A stretch of DNA of 44,593 bases from Alloyangia mangrovi (lineage in GTDB: Bacteria > Pseudomonadota > Alphaproteobacteria > Rhodobacterales > Rhodobacteraceae). The DNA lies in NCBI RefSeq assembly GCF_002300555.2, contig NZ_NTHN02000047.1, forward strand, positions 1 through 44,593, given 5' to 3'. Below the pieces are notes generated by a model. That model was not told the origin of the DNA and ran no database searches. It worked only from the letters and a program-made list of their open reading frames with translations. This document shows positions 1 to 6,732 of this stretch, piece by piece; the first letter of the stretch is position 1; each line of letters starts with the position of its first letter. Position numbers and translations under genes: made by a program.

Positions 1-200
1 CGCGCCAGCCGCGCCCCGGCGGGGGTGGCGGTGCAGGGGGTGGCGCGGATCACCAGCGCCGCCCCGGCGCGATCCTCCAGCGCCTTGATGCGCTGCGAGA
101 CCGCCGAGGGGGTGACCGAGAGTTCGCGCGCCGCGGCGTCGAAACTGCCGAGCCTCAGCACGGCTTCGAGCGCGGCGAGTTGAAAGGGATCATACTGCAT
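1..200 (-). CDS. LysR-family transcriptional regulator, ArgP/LysG type (N-terminal part)
   Basis: The gene starts at the ATG at 198-200 and runs off the left edge, so only about 66 residues are visible. They form a LysR-type winged helix-turn-helix: MQYDPFQLAALEAV, then RLGSFDAAARELSVTPSAVS, then QRIKALEDRAGAALVIR. The gene is divergent from a LysE/ArgO-type exporter with about 95 bp between the two starts. This is the classic arrangement of LysG-LysE and ArgP-ArgO, in which the regulator senses a basic amino acid and switches on the exporter. The ligand-binding domain lies outside the window, so assignment to the ArgP/LysG group rests on the start of the protein and on the neighbour. Confidence 0.85.
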   Translation of the reverse strand, partial: MQYDPFQLAALEAVLRLGSFDAAARELSVTPSAVSQRIKALEDRAGAALVIRATPCTATPAGARLA

Positions 201-295
201 TAGCAAGTCTTAATCAGGATCAATTTCTTTAACTAGGCTTTCTTTGTTCCTGCGTGGTAGCCCGTCCTCCGGACAGAAAAGATGGAGACGGGACC
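201..295. promoter_or_regulatory. Divergent promoter region between the LysR regulator and the exporter
   Basis: This 95-bp gap is AT-richer than its surroundings and carries several TTAA/TTTCTTT stretches. It must hold both promoters and, by analogy with LysG-LysE, the regulator binding site. I cannot define a precise operator. A GGAG ribosome-binding site at 284-287 precedes the exporter ATG at 296. Confidence 0.4.
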
Positions 296-895
296 ATGCA
301 GGCAGCCGCCGCTGGATTTGCCTTGGGGCTTTCGCTGATCGTGGCGATCGGGGCGCAGAACGCCTTCGTGCTGCGTCAGGGGCTGCGGCGCGAGCACGTG
401 CTGCCGGTGGTGCTGGTCTGCGCGCTCTCGGACGCGGTGCTGATCGCCGCGGGCGTTGCGGGATTCGGTCTGCTGGCGAGCCGTCTGCCGGAGCTCGAGA
501 TCGTCATGCGCTGGCTCGGCGCGGGGTTCCTCACGTGGTACGGCGCGCGCACCCTGCGTGCCGCCTGGCGCGGCGGCGAGGCGCTGCGGGCCGAGCAGGC
601 CCCGGACAACGGCAGCCTGCGCCGCGCGGTGCTGACCTGCCTCGCGCTGACCTGGCTCAACCCGCATGTCTATCTCGACACGGTGATGCTGCTTGGCGCG
701 ATCTCGGCGCAATACGACAGCCGGCTGCACTTCGGGCTCGGCGCGGTCACTGCCTCGGTGCTGTTCTTCTTTGCGCTCGGCTTCGGCGCGCGGCTGCTGG
801 CACCGGTCTTTGCGAGGCCCGTGGCCTGGCGCGTGCTCGACCTGGTGATCGGGCTGACAATGTGGCTCATCGCGGCGAAACTGCTGCTTGGCTGA
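296..895 (+). CDS. LysE/ArgO-family amino acid exporter
   Basis: A 199-residue integral inner-membrane protein of the LysE superfamily, which exports basic amino acids (lysine, arginine) by proton or cation exchange. The family signature is near the N-terminus (VAIGAQNAFVLRQGL) and hydrophobic segments run through the whole protein. I chose the ATG at 296 over an upstream ATG at 254 because GGAG at 284-287 is well spaced and because the family begins with this hydrophobic stretch. The divergent LysR gene supports an ArgP/ArgO- or LysG/LysE-like pair. Whether the substrate is lysine or arginine cannot be read from the sequence. Confidence 0.9.
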   Translation: MQAAAAGFALGLSLIVAIGAQNAFVLRQGLRREHVLPVVLVCALSDAVLIAAGVAGFGLLASRLPELEIVMRWLGAGFLTWYGARTLRAAWRGGEALRAEQAPDNGSLRRAVLTCLALTWLNPHVYLDTVMLLGAISAQYDSRLHFGLGAVTASVLFFFALGFGARLLAPVFARPVAWRVLDLVIGLTMWLIAAKLLLG

Positions 896-940
896 GCGCG
901 GACCCTTGCACGTGGCGCAGGGCGCGCTACCAACATCGCT

Positions 941-1858
941 ATGAGTACGACGAACACGATCCGCACGACGCAGGCAAACCCGGTCCGGGGCATCCTTTTC
1001 ATGGTGCTGACGGGGCTTTGCTTCGTGGGGGTGACGGTGACGGTCAAGTTGCTGCACGGCCGGGTGCCGGCGGCGGAGTCGGCCTTTCTGCGCTACCTGC
1101 TCGGGCTCGTCTTCCTGATCCCCATGTGGAAGGCGCTGCGCGATCTGCGGATGAGCCCGCGCCAGTGGCGGCTTTCGGCGCTGCGCGGCGGCGCGCAGAC
1201 GCTGGGGGTAATCTGCTGGTTCTTCGCCATGGCGCGCATCCCGCTCGCCGAGGTCACGGCGATGAATTACCTCACACCGATCTACGTGACAGTGCTGGCG
1301 GTCTTCGTTTTGGGCGAGCGGCTGGCCATGCGCCGCATCCTCGCCATCGTCGCGGCGCTCGGCGGGGCGCTGCTGATCCTGCGGCCGGGGTTCCGCGAGC
1401 TCGATCCGGGGCATTTCGCCATGCTGGTCACCTCGCTTCTCTTCGCCATTTCCTATCTCATCGCCAAGATCATCACCGACGAGCTCTCGCCCGCCATCGC
1501 GCTGGCGCTGCTGTCGATCTCGGTGACGCTGGGGCTTTTCCCCTTCGCGCTGGCGGTCTGGGTCTGGCCGAGCTGGGGCGACGTCGCCATCCTCATGGCC
1601 ACCGCCACCTTCGCCACTGCCGGGCATTACGCCATGGTGCTGGCCTTCGCGAGTGCGCCGGTGACGGTGACCCAGCCGATCACCTTCCTGCAACTGGTCT
1701 GGTCGGTGGCCATCGGAGCGCTGTTCTTCGCCGAGCCGGTCGATCCCTTCGTGGTCGGGGGCGGGCTGGTGATCATCGGGTCGGTGCTCTTCATCACCCT
1801 GCGCGAGGCGATGCTCAAGCGTCGGGTGACGCCTTCGGGTCCCGAGACGAAGTTCTGA
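941..1858 (+). CDS. EamA-family (DMT superfamily) transporter
   Basis: A 305-residue membrane protein with about ten hydrophobic segments arranged as two EamA repeats, the normal size of a drug/metabolite transporter. After a short N-terminal tail the first segment starts near residue 16 (ILFMVLTGLCFVGVTVTV). The end of repeat 1 has the typical pattern NYLTPIYVTVLAVFVLGERL and the end of repeat 2 QPITFLQLVWSVAIGALFF. Members move small metabolites or amino acids out of or into the cytoplasm. The substrate is unknown. The gene follows the LysE-like exporter by 45 bp on the same strand and may be co-transcribed with it. Confidence 0.85.
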   Translation: MSTTNTIRTTQANPVRGILFMVLTGLCFVGVTVTVKLLHGRVPAAESAFLRYLLGLVFLIPMWKALRDLRMSPRQWRLSALRGGAQTLGVICWFFAMARIPLAEVTAMNYLTPIYVTVLAVFVLGERLAMRRILAIVAALGGALLILRPGFRELDPGHFAMLVTSLLFAISYLIAKIITDELSPAIALALLSISVTLGLFPFALAVWVWPSWGDVAILMATATFATAGHYAMVLAFASAPVTVTQPITFLQLVWSVAIGALFFAEPVDPFVVGGGLVIIGSVLFITLREAMLKRRVTPSGPETKF

Positions 1859-1884
1859 CCTGGCAGCACGGCCCTTGCTGTCTC

Positions 1885-1971
1885 GAAACAGTCCGTTTCC
1901 GAAACATGAAAAATCCCCAAGGCCTTCGCATTTCGGCCTCATTTCCGGGCAAGAGTTTCTTTCAGTGAAAC
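1885..1971. promoter_or_regulatory. Cluster of GAAAC/GTTTC half-sites upstream of a small gene
   Basis: GAAAC occurs at 1885-1889, GTTTC at 1895-1899, GAAAC at 1901-1905, GTTTC at 1955-1959 and GAAAC at 1967-1971. Neighbouring copies form inverted pairs, for example GAAAC-AGTCC-GTTTC. The cluster sits just upstream of the small ORF at 1993 and could be an operator. No known factor is matched, so this is only a pattern. Confidence 0.25.
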
Positions 1972-1992
1972 AGTTTAACCGGGTATGTAACC

Positions 1993-2190
1993 ATGTTTGC
2001 CAACAACCAATTGACCGAGAACCTTGACGACGTCCGCGCCTTCCTGCTGGCTGAGCGCGGCAAGGCGCTCTCCGATGCCGAGTGGCGCTTTCGCATGAAG
2101 GGTTACGGCTACCAGCTGCGCCGCACAGAGCGGGGCACCGAGGTCTCGCACCTGCCGCAGAACCGCCTGCTGGGCACGCTCGACGCCTGA
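1993..2190 (+). CDS. Small conserved-looking protein of unknown function
   Basis: A 65-residue soluble, charged protein starting MFANNQLTENLDDVRAFLLA and containing WRFRMKGYGYQLRR. It has no membrane segment, no signal peptide and no cysteine. Codon use matches the flanking genes and the gene stands alone between the transporter and the nuclease, so it is likely real. I do not recognise a named family. A cluster of GAAAC/GTTTC half-sites lies upstream. Confidence 0.6.
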   Translation: MFANNQLTENLDDVRAFLLAERGKALSDAEWRFRMKGYGYQLRRTERGTEVSHLPQNRLLGTLDA

Positions 2191-2281
2191 GGTGCGGGGG
2201 ACCGTGGCACGCGGCGCACGCCTTAAGGAAGATTAAGCGCGCCGCCTTGCCCTCATCCCGAGAAGCATCGAGATTGGCCTG

Positions 2282-2998
2282 ATGATCAGGCTTTGTTCAC
2301 GCTTCGTAAGCGTTTCATTCATCATCGTTTCCTTAGCGTCACCTTGGGTCAGCCTCGCGGCAGGCCCGGCGGCGGCGGCACAGCCGGAGGTCTCCGGCCG
2401 CATCCGCGTGATCGACGGCGACACTTTCGAGGTTGGCGACGTCCGCGTGCGCCTCTTCGGCGTCGACGCCCCGGAACAGGGGCAGACCTGTGGTGGCAAC
2501 GGTAAACAGGTCTGGGCCTGTGGCGCCTGGGTGACCACCGAGGTTCGTTCCCGCTACGAGGGCCGCCGCGCCAGTTGCGCCCGGCTCGACACCGACCGCT
2601 ATGGCCGCGCCGTGGCGCGCTGCTCGGTGGACGGCAAGGACGTGGGCCGCACGCTGGTTTCCGAGGGGCTGGCCTTTGCCTACCGCCAGTATTCGCTCGA
2701 CTACGACCTCGACGAAAAGCGCGCCGCCGTGCGCGGGGTCGGCGTGCATGGCGCCGAGGTGCAGCGCCCCGCCGAGTACCGCGCCGAAACCCGCAGCGCC
2801 GCCAATGCAGCGGCGCTGTCCGCCGCTCCGCAGGGCTGCGTGATCAAGGGCAACGTCTCGTCGAAGGGCGCGCGCATCTTCCACGTGCCGGGCCAGCAAT
2901 ACTACGCGGCAACCCGCATCGACGAAAGCAAGGGCGAGCGCTGGTTCTGCTCCGAGGCCGAGGCGCGCAAGGCCGGCTGGCGCAAGGCACGACAGTGA
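2282..2998 (+). CDS. Exported thermonuclease-like (SNase-fold) protein
   Basis: A 238-residue protein with a signal peptide (hydrophobic stretch about residues 5-28, ending near AAGPAAAA), followed by a staphylococcal-nuclease OB-fold domain at about residues 38-145. Key features are VIDGDTFEVGDVRVRLFGVD with the conserved Asp residues, a later conserved Arg-Leu-Asp-Thr-Asp-Arg-Tyr-Gly block, and EGLAFAYRQYS. Such proteins hydrolyse DNA or RNA outside the cytoplasm with calcium. The last 70 or so residues (CVIKGNVSSKG to FCSEAEARKAGWRKA) form a second small module found in other thermonuclease-family proteins. Cysteines in both parts suit an oxidising compartment. Confidence 0.85.
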   Translation: MIRLCSRFVSVSFIIVSLASPWVSLAAGPAAAAQPEVSGRIRVIDGDTFEVGDVRVRLFGVDAPEQGQTCGGNGKQVWACGAWVTTEVRSRYEGRRASCARLDTDRYGRAVARCSVDGKDVGRTLVSEGLAFAYRQYSLDYDLDEKRAAVRGVGVHGAEVQRPAEYRAETRSAANAAALSAAPQGCVIKGNVSSKGARIFHVPGQQYYAATRIDESKGERWFCSEAEARKAGWRKARQ

Positions 2999-3098
2999 GC
3001 GCGCTCGCATGACCTAGGGGCATGTTGATCCGCATCAAAGAGCGGCTGCGCGGCGCATGCCAAGACAGGGTCAAGACAAGCAAGGAGGCAATTGTCCC

Positions 3099-3356
3099 AT
3101 GTCCCATGTTCCGCACTCGCTCGCCGAGGAATTTCCGCAATTCGCCGCGCGCATCTCTGAACTCAAGCAGCAGGGCGGTCACTTCGCCACGCTCGCCGAG
3201 CGCTACTACGAGGTGAACCGCGAGGTGCATGGCGCCGAAAGCGGGCTGACCCCGATGGAGGGGCTCGCCGAAGCCGACCTGCGCAAGAAGCGCGCGGCGC
3301 TCAAGGACGAGATCTACGCGCTGCTCACCGCCGATGCCGAGGGCGTCGAGGGGTAA
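3099..3356 (+). CDS. DUF465 (YdcH-like) small helical protein
   Basis: An 85-residue protein with the helical pattern of DUF465: FPQFAARISELKQQGGHFATL, YYEVNREVHGAESG, then LRKKRAALKDEIYALL. The family is thought to form a short antiparallel coiled coil and its function is unknown. I chose the ATG at 3099 because a strong AGGAGG lies at 3083-3088; an in-frame ATG at 3057 would add 14 residues unlike the family. It converges on the glutathione peroxidase gene with only 9 bp between stop codons. Confidence 0.8.
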   Translation: MSHVPHSLAEEFPQFAARISELKQQGGHFATLAERYYEVNREVHGAESGLTPMEGLAEADLRKKRAALKDEIYALLTADAEGVEG

Positions 3357-3365
3357 TGTCGAGGG

Positions 3366-3884
3366 TTAATTGAGCAGCGGCTCGATTTCCGAGACGATCG
3401 GATCGGAGAGGGGCAGCGTAGTGCTGCCCCAGCCGGCCACGAACTCGCCTTCGGGTCCGATCAGCACCTTGTTGAAATTCCAGGACGGGGCGAAACCCTT
3501 CGCCTCGGCCAGCTCCCGGTAGAAGGGATGCGCGCCGTCGCCGGTCACATGGGTGATCGTGGTCATCGGCATATCGAGATCGAAGTTGAGCTCGCAATAG
3601 TCCTTCACCTCGGCCTCGCTCCCCAGCTCCTGCTTGAAATCGTTGGACGGCACCGCCAGCACCACCAGCCCGCGGTCGCGGTAGCGCTCGTAGAGCGTCT
3701 GCAGCCCGTCGAACTGCGGGGCGAAGCCGCAGCGCGAGGCGGTGTTGACCACCAGCACCGGGCCGCCGTGCCAGCTTTCCAGATCGAGCGTGCCACCGTC
3801 GATGGAGTCGAAGACCGTCGCGTCCGACGCGAGGGCGGGCAGGGCTGCGGTTGCGAGAACCGCAAGAAGGGGGAGGATGCGCAT
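3366..3884 (-). CDS. Exported glutathione peroxidase-family protein
   Basis: A 172-residue thioredoxin-fold peroxidase with a clear signal peptide (MRILPLLAVLATAALPALAS), so it should act in the periplasm. The peroxidatic cysteine is Cys52 in NTASRCGF, and the WNFNK motif supplies Trp135 and Asn136. The second catalytic motif, usually CNQF, reads PSNDF, so Asp82 stands where the family has Gln. A further cysteine at 97 could resolve the oxidised enzyme, as in thioredoxin-dependent members. The family reduces hydrogen peroxide and organic peroxides. The physiological reductant in the periplasm is not evident from the neighbours. Confidence 0.88.
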   Translation of the reverse strand: MRILPLLAVLATAALPALASDATVFDSIDGGTLDLESWHGGPVLVVNTASRCGFAPQFDGLQTLYERYRDRGLVVLAVPSNDFKQELGSEAEVKDYCELNFDLDMPMTTITHVTGDGAHPFYRELAEAKGFAPSWNFNKVLIGPEGEFVAGWGSTTLPLSDPIVSEIEPLLN

Positions 3885-4047
3885 GGGAGGACTCCTTTGC
3901 GTTCACAGATAGTCTCGCTTCCGTGAAGTCAACGCTGCGGGTGCGCGCCCGGGTGTGCAGCCGCCTATGCAGATTTGCAGGGCGCGAAATCCGCTTGGCG
4001 GGCGGGGCTGGCGTGCCTATCTTCAAGGCTCAGCAGGAGGTGACGCT

Positions 4048-4317
4048 ATGGCCGGAGGCTGGAGCCGCGACGGTGCGGTGCAGGAGCAGATCGAGGACAG
4101 CATCAAGGACGAGCTGGCCCGCATGCAGGCGCGCAAGCGCCCGACGGGCGAGAGCCTGACCCATTGCGCCGAATGCGACGAGCCGATCCCCGAGAAGCGC
4201 CGCGTGGCGATCCCGGGCGTGAAGCTCTGCATCGAGTGCCAGCAGGAACGGGACGGCGCCTACCAGGCCCGCGGCGGTATCAATCGGCGCGGCTCGAAGG
4301 ACAGCCAGCTCAAGTAA
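4048..4317 (+). CDS. DksA/TraR-family C4 zinc-finger protein (short, YbiI-like)
   Basis: An 89-residue protein with the DksA/TraR C4 zinc finger: Cys40-X2-Cys43, then Cys61-X2-Cys64 (CAECDEPIP and LCIECQQE). The N-terminal coiled-coil region is very short (about residues 10-35), so this is the short YbiI-like class and not full-length DksA with its acidic coiled-coil tip. The start at 4048 is backed by AGGAGG at 4035-4040; the reading frame is open further upstream but lacks family similarity. DksA relatives bind RNA polymerase through the secondary channel; whether such short forms do is uncertain. The end overlaps the convergent membrane-protein gene by 8 bp. Confidence 0.85.
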   Translation: MAGGWSRDGAVQEQIEDSIKDELARMQARKRPTGESLTHCAECDEPIPEKRRVAIPGVKLCIECQQERDGAYQARGGINRRGSKDSQLK

Positions 4318-4639
4318 GGTCATCGTCCTTGGGAGCCGCCGGGTCGCGGTCCGAAGTGTCGCGCCGCCGCAGCGCCTTGCCGCGCTCGAGCCCGCGCCGG
4401 TAGAGCGGCATCACGTCCAGCATCGCCACGGCAAAGCCGAGCGGGATCATCCAGAAACCGAGGATCGGCAGGAAACCTAGGATCCCGCCGCAGATCAGCA
4501 GCAGCCCCAGCACCAGCCGCAGACCCGGCGGCACCCGCCGCCGCACGTGCACGAGAAAGTGCTGCATCCGCCGCTTGATGCTGCGCCGGGGGCGCTTGAC
4601 GGTCTGCGGATCGTCGGGATCGGGGGCGGCGGAGGGCAT
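4310..4639 (-). CDS. Small membrane protein, PGPGW-like
   Basis: A 109-residue protein with a basic N-terminal half (KRPRRSIKRRM) and a long hydrophobic hairpin at about residues 43-75 (LRLVLGLLLICGGILGFLPI then LGFWMIPLGFAVAMLDV), followed by a basic tail. The pattern resembles the putative PGPGW transmembrane family, of unknown function. I chose the ATG at 4639 over one eight codons upstream because GGAAGGAG lies 8 bases before it. Its stop overlaps the 3' end of the convergent DksA-like gene. Confidence 0.7.
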   Translation of the reverse strand: MPSAAPDPDDPQTVKRPRRSIKRRMQHFLVHVRRRVPPGLRLVLGLLLICGGILGFLPILGFWMIPLGFAVAMLDVMPLYRRGLERGKALRRRDTSDRDPAAPKDDDLT

Positions 4640-4689
4640 GGTGGGGCTCCTTCCGGGCCTCAAGAAATGAATAGGAGAACCGTGCAGGT

Positions 4690-4717
4690 AAAAGGGCGGG
4701 CCCTTTCGAGCCCGCCC
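4690..4717 (-). terminator. Intrinsic terminator after oligoendopeptidase F
   Basis: Read on the minus strand, GGGCGGG (4711-4717) pairs with CCCGCCC (4694-4700) and is followed by a TTTT run (4690-4693). It lies 8 bp past the stop codon of the peptidase gene. Confidence 0.75.
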
Positions 4718-4724
4718 CTGAAGA

Positions 4725-6554
4725 TCAGTCTTCCATTGCCTCGAGCTCGTCGATGAAGCCCTCGATCATCGACAGCCCCTTGTCCCAGAACTTGGGGTCC
4801 GTGGCGTCGAGGCCGAAGGGCTCGAGCAGCGCCTTGTGGTGCTTCGAGCCGCCCGCCTTGAGCATGTCGAAATACTTGTCCTGGAAGCCCTCGGGGTTCG
4901 CCTCGTATTCCGCGTAGAGCGCGTTCACCAGCCCGTCGCCGAAGGCATAGGCGTAGACGTAGAAGGGCGAGTGCACGAAATGCGGGATATAGGCCCAGAA
5001 GGTCTCGTAGCCCGGCATGAAGTCGAAGGCCTCGCCGAGGCTCTGCGCCTGCACCGACATCCACAGCACGTTGATGTCCTCGGGAGTCAGCTCGCCGCCG
5101 CGCCGCGCCTCGTGCAGCTTGCACTCGAAGTCGTAGAAGGCGATCTGCCGCACCACGGTGTTGATCATGTCCTCGACCTTGCCGGCGAGCATGACCTTGC
5201 GTTCCTTCTGGTCCTTCGCCTTGGCCAGCATGGCGCGGAAGGTCAGCATCTCGCCGAAGACCGAGGCGGTCTCGGCCAGGGTCAGCGGCGTCGAGGCGAG
5301 CATCTCGCCCTGGCCCGCCGCAAGCACCTGGTGCACGCCGTGGCCGAGCTCATGCGCGAGCGTCATCACGTCGCGCGGCTTGCCGAGGTAGTTCAGCAGC
5401 ACGTAGGGATGCGCGTCGGTCACCGTGGGGTGGGCAAAGGCGCCGGGCGCCTTGCCCGGCTTGGCGGCGGCGTCGATCCAGCCCTTCTTGAAGAACGGCT
5501 CGGCGATCTCGGCCATGCGCGGATCGAAGCCCGCATAGGCGTCCATCACCGTCTTCTCCGCCTCATCCCAGCCGACGATGCGGGAGCTCTCCATCGGCAG
5601 CGGCGCATTGCGGTCCCAGACCTGCATCCGCTCGAGCCCCAGCCACTTGCGCTTCAGCTCGTAGTAGCGGTGCGACAGGCGCGGGTAGGCGGCGACCACG
5701 GCGTTGCGCAGCGCCTCGACCACCTCGGGCTCGACATCATTGGCCAGGTGCCTTGCGTGCTGCGCCGAGGGCATCTTGCGCCAGCGGTCCATCACTTCCT
5801 TTTCCTTGGCCTGGGTGTTGTGCACCCGGGCAAAGGTCTTGATGTTCTCGCCGAAGACCCGTGCCAGCTCGTGGGCCGCCGCCTCGCGCTTGGCGCGGTC
5901 CTGCTCGGTCAGCAGGTTGAGCGTGCTCTCGATGCTCATCTCCTCGCCGTCCACCTCGAAGGTGAGCCCGGCAATGGTCTCGTCGAAGAGCCGTTCCCAG
6001 GCGTCGCCGACCACGCCCATATCGTGCAGGAAATGCTCCATCTCGTCCGACAGCTGGTGCGGCTTCATCGCGCGGATGCGGTCGAAGGCGGGCTTGTAGC
6101 GGCCCAGCTCGGGATCGGCGGCAAAGAGGCCGTCGAGGAAATCATCGTCGAGCCGGTTCAGCTCGAGCGTGAAGAACACCAGCGGCGTGGTGTAATTGGT
6201 GATCTTCTCCTGGCAGTCAGACAGGAACTTGGCGCGCTCGGCGTCCACCGTCAGCTGGTAGTAGCGCAGCCCGGCGTAAGACATGATGCGCCCGCCCACC
6301 GACTCGATCTTCTCATGGCGGCGGATCATCTCGAGGAAGCCCGGGGCGTCGAGCGTGCCCAGCTTGCCCTCGTAATCCTCGGCGAAGCGCGCGCAGGCAT
6401 CCTCGAGCCAGTCGAGGTCCCGCTTGACCTCGGGCGCGTCGGGCGCGGGGTAGAGATCGCTCAGATCCCATTCCGGCAGATCGCCCAGGTTCTTGCCCCC
6501 GGCAGAGGCAGTGGCATCGAAAACGGGGGCAGCAAAAGCGGACGGGCGGTTCAT
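4725..6554 (-). CDS. pepF: Oligoendopeptidase F (M3 family zinc metallopeptidase)
   Basis: A 609-residue cytoplasmic metallopeptidase of family M3B, full length for the family. The zinc site HELGH is at residues 401-405, in the context TLAHELGHGVHQVLA, with the downstream LAETASVFGEML helix that carries the third ligand. It cleaves oligopeptides and contributes to peptide turnover, including cleaved signal peptides. I chose the ATG at 6554 because AAGGAGA lies 7 bases upstream; an open frame extends further but reads through the intergenic repeat. A terminator follows the stop codon. Confidence 0.93.
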   Translation of the reverse strand: MNRPSAFAAPVFDATASAGGKNLGDLPEWDLSDLYPAPDAPEVKRDLDWLEDACARFAEDYEGKLGTLDAPGFLEMIRRHEKIESVGGRIMSYAGLRYYQLTVDAERAKFLSDCQEKITNYTTPLVFFTLELNRLDDDFLDGLFAADPELGRYKPAFDRIRAMKPHQLSDEMEHFLHDMGVVGDAWERLFDETIAGLTFEVDGEEMSIESTLNLLTEQDRAKREAAAHELARVFGENIKTFARVHNTQAKEKEVMDRWRKMPSAQHARHLANDVEPEVVEALRNAVVAAYPRLSHRYYELKRKWLGLERMQVWDRNAPLPMESSRIVGWDEAEKTVMDAYAGFDPRMAEIAEPFFKKGWIDAAAKPGKAPGAFAHPTVTDAHPYVLLNYLGKPRDVMTLAHELGHGVHQVLAAGQGEMLASTPLTLAETASVFGEMLTFRAMLAKAKDQKERKVMLAGKVEDMINTVVRQIAFYDFECKLHEARRGGELTPEDINVLWMSVQAQSLGEAFDFMPGYETFWAYIPHFVHSPFYVYAYAFGDGLVNALYAEYEANPEGFQDKYFDMLKAGGSKHHKALLEPFGLDATDPKFWDKGLSMIEGFIDELEAMED

Positions 6555-6615
6555 CGCGTCTCTCCTTGTTCTTCGGTCTTGGAGGACAGCTAAGAACGCG
6601 CCCCCCCGAAGGTTC

Positions 6616-6701
6616 AAGGGCGAATGCGCCGCACCCGCCCTTTCTTCTAGGTCGAAATATCCCGGGGGTGAGGCGCGCAGCGCCGAGGGGCAGCGCCCCT
6701 C
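6616..6701 (+). repeat. Intergenic repeat copy A (hairpin, TTCTTCTAGG core, GC hairpin)
   Basis: The core at 6642-6667 reads TTCTTCTAGG, then TCG, then AAATATCCCGGGG. It is followed by the hairpin GAGGGGC (6685-6691), AGC, GCCCCTC (6695-6701), and preceded by a 7-bp hairpin AAGGGCG (6616-6622) / CGCCCTT (6636-6642). The same core plus hairpin recurs around 33.2-33.3 kb and at 36.46 kb. This copy lies between the decarboxylase stop (6733) and the peptidase start (6554), both on the minus strand. Confidence 0.8.
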
Positions 6702-6732
6702 AGCAACGCGCGCCGTCAATCCCGGCGTCGGC

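Noticed and set aside
233-1942. 569-codon minus-strand open frame opposite the exporter and EamA genes
   Set aside because: Spans two convincing membrane-protein genes in antisense, Arg/His/Gln-rich, no domain.
4836-6593. Long plus-strand open frame opposite pepF
   Set aside because: It is the antisense of a clear M3 peptidase gene; its composition (His, Leu, Arg-rich) is what high-GC antisense frames give, with no family motif.
6611-6620. GGTTCAAG sequence resembling a tRNA T-loop
   Set aside because: No acceptor stem, anticodon arm or CCA-like end around it.
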